8,039 bases of DNA. Origin: Bdellovibrionales bacterium. Lineage in GTDB: Bacteria > Bdellovibrionota > Bdellovibrionia > Bdellovibrionales > Bdellovibrionaceae. The stretch spans positions 1-8,039 of the forward strand of contig DAHVKR010000046.1 of assembly GCA_027320785.1 (NCBI GenBank), read 5' to 3'. Positions 6,543-8,039 of the stretch are shown here, piece by piece. Positions within the stretch are counted from its first letter, which is position 1, and every line of letters starts with the position of its first letter. A model generated the notes under the pieces. The model was not told where the DNA came from. It was given only the letters and a program-made list of their open reading frames with translations, and ran no database searches. The translations under genes and the position numbers were made by a program.

Positions 6543-7334
6543 TTACCGTGCAATTTCCTTAACGAATCCGCGCTGACCATGGTGATCTCCGGCAAATTTA
6601 TCATTGGCTCTTTTTGCCTCATCTTGAGTCGCAAAGGTTCCAATGTTCACGCGGTACCATGTTTTTCCTTTTAAGACACCTGGAACATAGAAAGCTGTAT
6701 AGCCTTGTCCTCGAAGTTCCTCAGATTTTTTCTTAGCATCCAGTTCTTTAAGAAATGATCCCACTTGAACGGTGTATTTTCCCACATTTTCTTGGGCCGC
6801 ATTTTGAGGCATGCTATGAGCGATAGCGGCCGGTTTGGTTTTCATAGCATGCTGTGGAGCTATCTTTTTCTCTGGCGTTGCATGCGTATCTTCAGGCTCG
6901 ACGGCCGCGACGGTTCTTTCATTATGAGTCTGAGATTTCTTATCAATTAAATTTTGAGCGGCCTCGAGGGCCTTGTCGTTCATTTCATCAAAGTGATCAG
7001 AAGATGAGTCTTGAGAAGTCGCAGCCGTGTGAGCTCCCTCAATTGGGGGCACTTCTTTGTGGGCAGAGTTTTTAACCTCCTGAACATTGTCATCTGTTAC
7101 AAACTCTTCAGCGAGTTTGGCAATTTCTTCATCGCTGAGTTTATTTTGTTTATGCCCATCACTGGCAACTTCGCGATCAGCATGTGTTTGGCGAGTATCT
7201 TGGGGCTCAAGACGAGATAGTTTATACTGCCGCTCACTGTATTCCTTACCCACAAGGGTACCAATGGCAAAAGAGAGTAGGGATATGAAAAAGACCAAAC
7301 CCAGTTTAATGAAAGTTTCCGATTTTACTGCCAT
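6543..7334 (-). CDS. SPOR-domain membrane-anchored cell-envelope protein
   Basis: 263 residues in the FtsN/DedD-like arrangement. A short basic cytoplasmic N-terminus is followed by one membrane helix (about 9-29), then a long, charged, low-complexity region rich in Glu, Lys, His, Ala and Gln (about 30-183), and a C-terminal SPOR domain (about 185-262). The SPOR domain shows both expected strands: KYTVQVGSF (186-194) and WYRVNIGTF (226-234). Known SPOR domains bind peptidoglycan stripped of its stem peptides and bring the protein to the septum. I infer a role in cell division or wall remodelling. FtsN itself cannot be claimed because the linker shows no clear FtsN essential segment. ATG at 7334 has AGGA at 7341-7344. 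The gene is divergent from the phosphatase gene, with only 42 bases between their start codons. Confidence 0.85.
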   Translation of the reverse strand: MAVKSETFIKLGLVFFISLLSFAIGTLVGKEYSERQYKLSRLEPQDTRQTHADREVASDGHKQNKLSDEEIAKLAEEFVTDDNVQEVKNSAHKEVPPIEGAHTAATSQDSSSDHFDEMNDKALEAAQNLIDKKSQTHNERTVAAVEPEDTHATPEKKIAPQHAMKTKPAAIAHSMPQNAAQENVGKYTVQVGSFLKELDAKKKSEELRGQGYTAFYVPGVLKGKTWYRVNIGTFATQDEAKRANDKFAGDHHGQRGFVKEIAR

Positions 7335-7376
7335 GATGTTTCCTTTTTGCGCATTTTTACGCTAGAGTCTTTTTCT

Positions 7377-7406
7377 ATGGTAACTGGGGACTTAAAAAAC
7401 GGTCAA
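7377..7406 (-). promoter_or_regulatory. Candidate sigma70-type promoter for the SPOR gene
   Basis: On the minus strand, TTGACC (7401-7406) and TACCAT (7377-7382) are separated by 18 bases. Each matches its consensus at four or five of six positions. Transcription would start near 7370 and give a leader of about 35 bases before the SPOR start codon. The -10 element covers the start codon of the divergent phosphatase gene. Found by eye only. Confidence 0.3.
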
Positions 7407-8039
7407 ATAAATTGGACGGAAGTCTTGAAAAAAGCTTTAAAAGCAGTCCGTCTAGGTCGAGAGACTTTAAACCACTACTATGGCCATCTGCGAAACATAG
7501 AGGTTAAAGAGCACGCGGGACTCGTGAGTGAGGCTGACCGTGAATCAGAAAAAATCATCAGTCAGAACTTAAAGATAATTGATCCTTCATGGGAGTTTTT
7601 AGGGGAAGAGGAAAGTTTTCTCAAGGGAACGCAGAGCTTTTCATCCTCTCAAGTTGAGGGCAGATGGATTTTAGATCCCTTGGATGGAACAACAAACTAT
7701 ATTCATCAGTTCCCCATTTTTTGTATCAGTCTTGCCTTGGAGTACCGAGGAGATTTACAGCTCGCTATTATTGATGTGCCTCTTCTTGGGGAAACCTATA
7801 CGGCAATCAAGGGACAAGGAGCTTATCTAAATGGACGTCCTATTCATGTTAGCTCGACGGCGAATTTACAGGACTCTCTTTTAGCCACAGGTTTTTTTGC
7901 TGATAATGTCCCAGCTCTCGAAGAGCAAATTCGAGTTTTTGCTAATTTAGTCAAGATTTGTCGTGGCATTCGCCGCCCAGGAGCCGCTGCCTATGATTTG
8001 TGTATGGTGGCTCGCGGTGCTTTTGATGGCTTTTGGGAA
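7377..8039 (+). CDS. Inositol monophosphatase family protein (SuhB-like), 3' end beyond window
   Basis: The frame runs from ATG 7377 to the right edge: 221 codons without a stop, so perhaps the last 40-50 residues are missing. Family motifs are clear: GLVSEADRESE (48-58), the metal-binding glutamates in GEEES (76-80), and signature 1, WILDPLDGTTNY (97-108), with D100 and D103 as metal ligands. GAAAYDLCMVARGAFDGFWE (202-221) leads to the second signature; its WD-AAG ligand motif lies outside the window. Members are Mg2+-dependent, Li+-sensitive phosphatases acting on myo-inositol 1-phosphate or related sugar or nucleotide phosphates. SuhB in E. coli also works in rRNA antitermination. Substrate cannot be chosen from sequence: an IMPase or a histidinol-phosphate phosphatase of the same fold remain possible. 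The ribosome site is weak (AGAG, 7364-7367). Nothing links it functionally to the leftward genes. Confidence 0.9.
   Translation, partial: MVTGDLKNGQINWTEVLKKALKAVRLGRETLNHYYGHLRNIEVKEHAGLVSEADRESEKIISQNLKIIDPSWEFLGEEESFLKGTQSFSSSQVEGRWILDPLDGTTNYIHQFPIFCISLALEYRGDLQLAIIDVPLLGETYTAIKGQGAYLNGRPIHVSSTANLQDSLLATGFFADNVPALEEQIRVFANLVKICRGIRRPGAAAYDLCMVARGAFDGFWE

Noticed and set aside
7011..7365. Plus-strand open frames opposite the SPOR gene
   Set aside because: They lack family motifs and a ribosome site, and the opposite strand has a clear membrane anchor and SPOR domain.

Overview
The window (about 43% GC by eye, dense, tightly packed genes) looks like a chromosomal piece of a Gram-negative, motile bacterium. 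Two Sec-type lipoproteins, a SPOR-domain cell-envelope protein, a MotA/MotB stator pair and a giant NHL-repeat lipoprotein together suggest a Bdellovibrionota-like (Bdellovibrio/Bacteriovorax-type) or related deltaproteobacterial-grade organism. That assignment is an inference from gene content, not from a marker gene.

Layout. On the right, an inositol-monophosphatase-family gene reads rightward off the edge (7377 onward). Everything else reads leftward. From right to left these are: a membrane-anchored SPOR-domain protein (7334-6543), followed by a small hairpin that may terminate it; a 1017-residue lipoprotein (6462-3409) with two Ig-like domains and, by my count, twelve NHL blades; a 105-base gap with a candidate promoter and leader hairpins; then four genes with overlapping ends. 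Those four are a PEGA/TPR lipoprotein (3303-2680), MotA (2683-1895), MotB (1898-1176), and an edge-truncated gene (1192-1).

The truncated gene is the most interesting object. It is open through all 397 codons visible. It encodes a signal peptide, a short periplasmic region resembling the C-terminal half of the flagellar MS-ring protein FliF, one membrane helix, and a long helical cytoplasmic part that weakly resembles the rotor protein FliG. Such a protein, translationally coupled to a stator pair and a lipoprotein with scaffold-type repeats, suggests a compact four-gene module combining stator, rotor-like and envelope-anchoring parts. It could be an accessory or specialised flagellar motor unit, or a non-flagellar proton-driven machine. 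The parts are read from the sequence; the joint function is inference.

No RNA genes, CRISPR arrays, insertion sequences, attachment sites or origins were recognised. The only non-coding stretches are 42, 80 and 105 bases long.
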